The notes beneath the pieces are model-generated. The model made no database searches. It saw only the letters and a program-made list of their open reading frames with translations, and was not told where the DNA came from. Position numbers and translations under genes: made by a program. From the NCBI GenBank assembly GCA_016932295.1, contig JAFGDC010000567.1, positions 1-5,101 on the forward strand: 5,101 nucleotides of DNA, written 5' to 3'. This document shows, piece by piece, positions 4,580 to 5,101 of this stretch; within the stretch, counting starts at the first letter, position 1; each line of letters opens with the position of its first letter. The stretch comes from a candidate division CSSED10-310 bacterium. Lineage in GTDB: Bacteria > CSSED10-310 > JAFGDC01.

Positions 4580-5101
4580 TCATGACCGCTCCGTTGTTTT
4601 TTCTGTCTCATCAGGGCTTCGAAATTGCTGCCGCAGTTCATTGATTCGTTTTATGACGTCGTATGCCACTTCGGTGACTTCCCTGGGCGCTGAATACGAT
4701 TGCCCGGTCATCATCGACAGCGCCGCCACAAGTGGTTCGAGAAATTGAGCGGCTGGGGAATCCCGCAGTGCTTCGAGGAGCAGCGCTGCGTGCCCTCGGG
4801 CGGCGGCGTAAATGACGAATGTGTTAAATACTGCTTTAACCAGGTCCGTCATAAGGGATCGAGATGAAGCGAATGCCTGTTTGAACGATTGGAGCGCCCT
4901 GTCCGGTTGTTCGAGATCGGTCAGTCGTGAGCCGCAGAGAATGAGTGAAGCTGAGACCCACGCGGCGATTCCTGGTTCATGGCGGGTTCCATACCGTTGG
5001 GTGAGGGTTTGAAGGCATGCAAGTTCCTCCTCAGTCCGGCCCAGCGCGCCCAAGCTCACGCCCTTGTTAAAGAGCGCTTTCGCCACCTGTTCCGCCACCC
5101 C
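4580..5101 (-). CDS. C-terminal part of a TPR-repeat protein, truncated by the window edge
   Basis: The frame is open through the right edge (a Gly codon at 5099-5101 precedes the GTG at 5098), so that GTG need not be the start; 173 residues are visible. The first visible stretch, VAKALFNKGVSLGALGRTEEELACLQTLTQRYG, is typical of long tandem TPR proteins with about 42-44-residue units. A degenerate second unit follows (ASLILCGSRLTDLEQPDRALQSFKQAF), then a helical C-terminal region (about 85-165) ending in a charged tail, DETEKTTERS. In related proteins, from memory, this tail closes a large TPR array whose N-terminal domain varies, so the function must be decided from sequence outside the window. 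No signal peptide can be judged. It differs from the 34-residue TPRs of the exported protein at 2147-3139, so the two are not recent duplicates. Confidence 0.7.
   Translation of the reverse strand, partial: GVAEQVAKALFNKGVSLGALGRTEEELACLQTLTQRYGTRHEPGIAAWVSASLILCGSRLTDLEQPDRALQSFKQAFASSRSLMTDLVKAVFNTFVIYAAARGHAALLLEALRDSPAAQFLEPLVAALSMMTGQSYSAPREVTEVAYDVIKRINELRQQFRSPDETEKTTERS

Overview
The window looks like bacterial chromosomal DNA from a fairly GC-rich organism. It is densely coding, uses GGAGG-type ribosome binding sites, and has two proteins with Sec-type export signals. An exported TPR protein with a carboxypeptidase-regulatory-like (CarboxypepD_reg) domain and a secreted ThuA-like/Big2 protein suggest a Gram-negative of the FCB, Acidobacteria or candidate-phylum kind. 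That placement is inference only; no rRNA or other lineage marker is present.

Layout from left to right. (1) Positions 1-2054, plus strand: a three-gene run. It holds the 3' part of a leuC-type aconitase-family dehydratase large subunit (cut by the left edge), the complete leuD-type small subunit (852-1400), and a CYTH-domain triphosphatase-like protein (1416-2054). The gaps are 11 and 15 nt, so this is probably one operon whose promoter lies outside the window. (2) Positions 2055-2146: a short convergent gap with a perfect 8-bp hairpin. (3) Positions 2147-3139, minus strand: an exported protein with one CarboxypepD_reg-like domain followed by about five TPRs. A good sigma70-like promoter lies upstream at 3175-3203. 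(4) Positions 3140-3469: a 330-nt divergent intergenic region with an unusual cluster of short direct, tandem and inverted repeats. (5) Positions 3470-4444, plus strand: a secreted ThuA-like (glutamine-amidotransferase-fold) protein with a C-terminal Big2-like Ig domain. (6) Positions 4445-4579: a convergent gap with no convincing signal. (7) Positions 4580-5101, minus strand: the C-terminal end of a TPR protein cut by the right edge.

How the genes work together: only LeuC and LeuD have a clear functional link, as the two subunits of one [4Fe-4S] hydro-lyase that isomerises a 2- or 3-hydroxy-tricarboxylate or related acid by dehydration and rehydration. 3-Isopropylmalate in leucine synthesis is the default substrate, but the small-subunit substrate loop is not the form I associate with leucine enzymes. 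The CYTH gene is co-directional, but its metabolic tie is unknown. The divergent TPR and ThuA-like genes share one intergenic region and both encode exported proteins, so shared regulation is possible but unproven.

I see no mobile element, CRISPR array, tRNA, rRNA or defence cassette. The least explained part is the repeat cluster at 3237-3406. Nothing here proves a new biological system.
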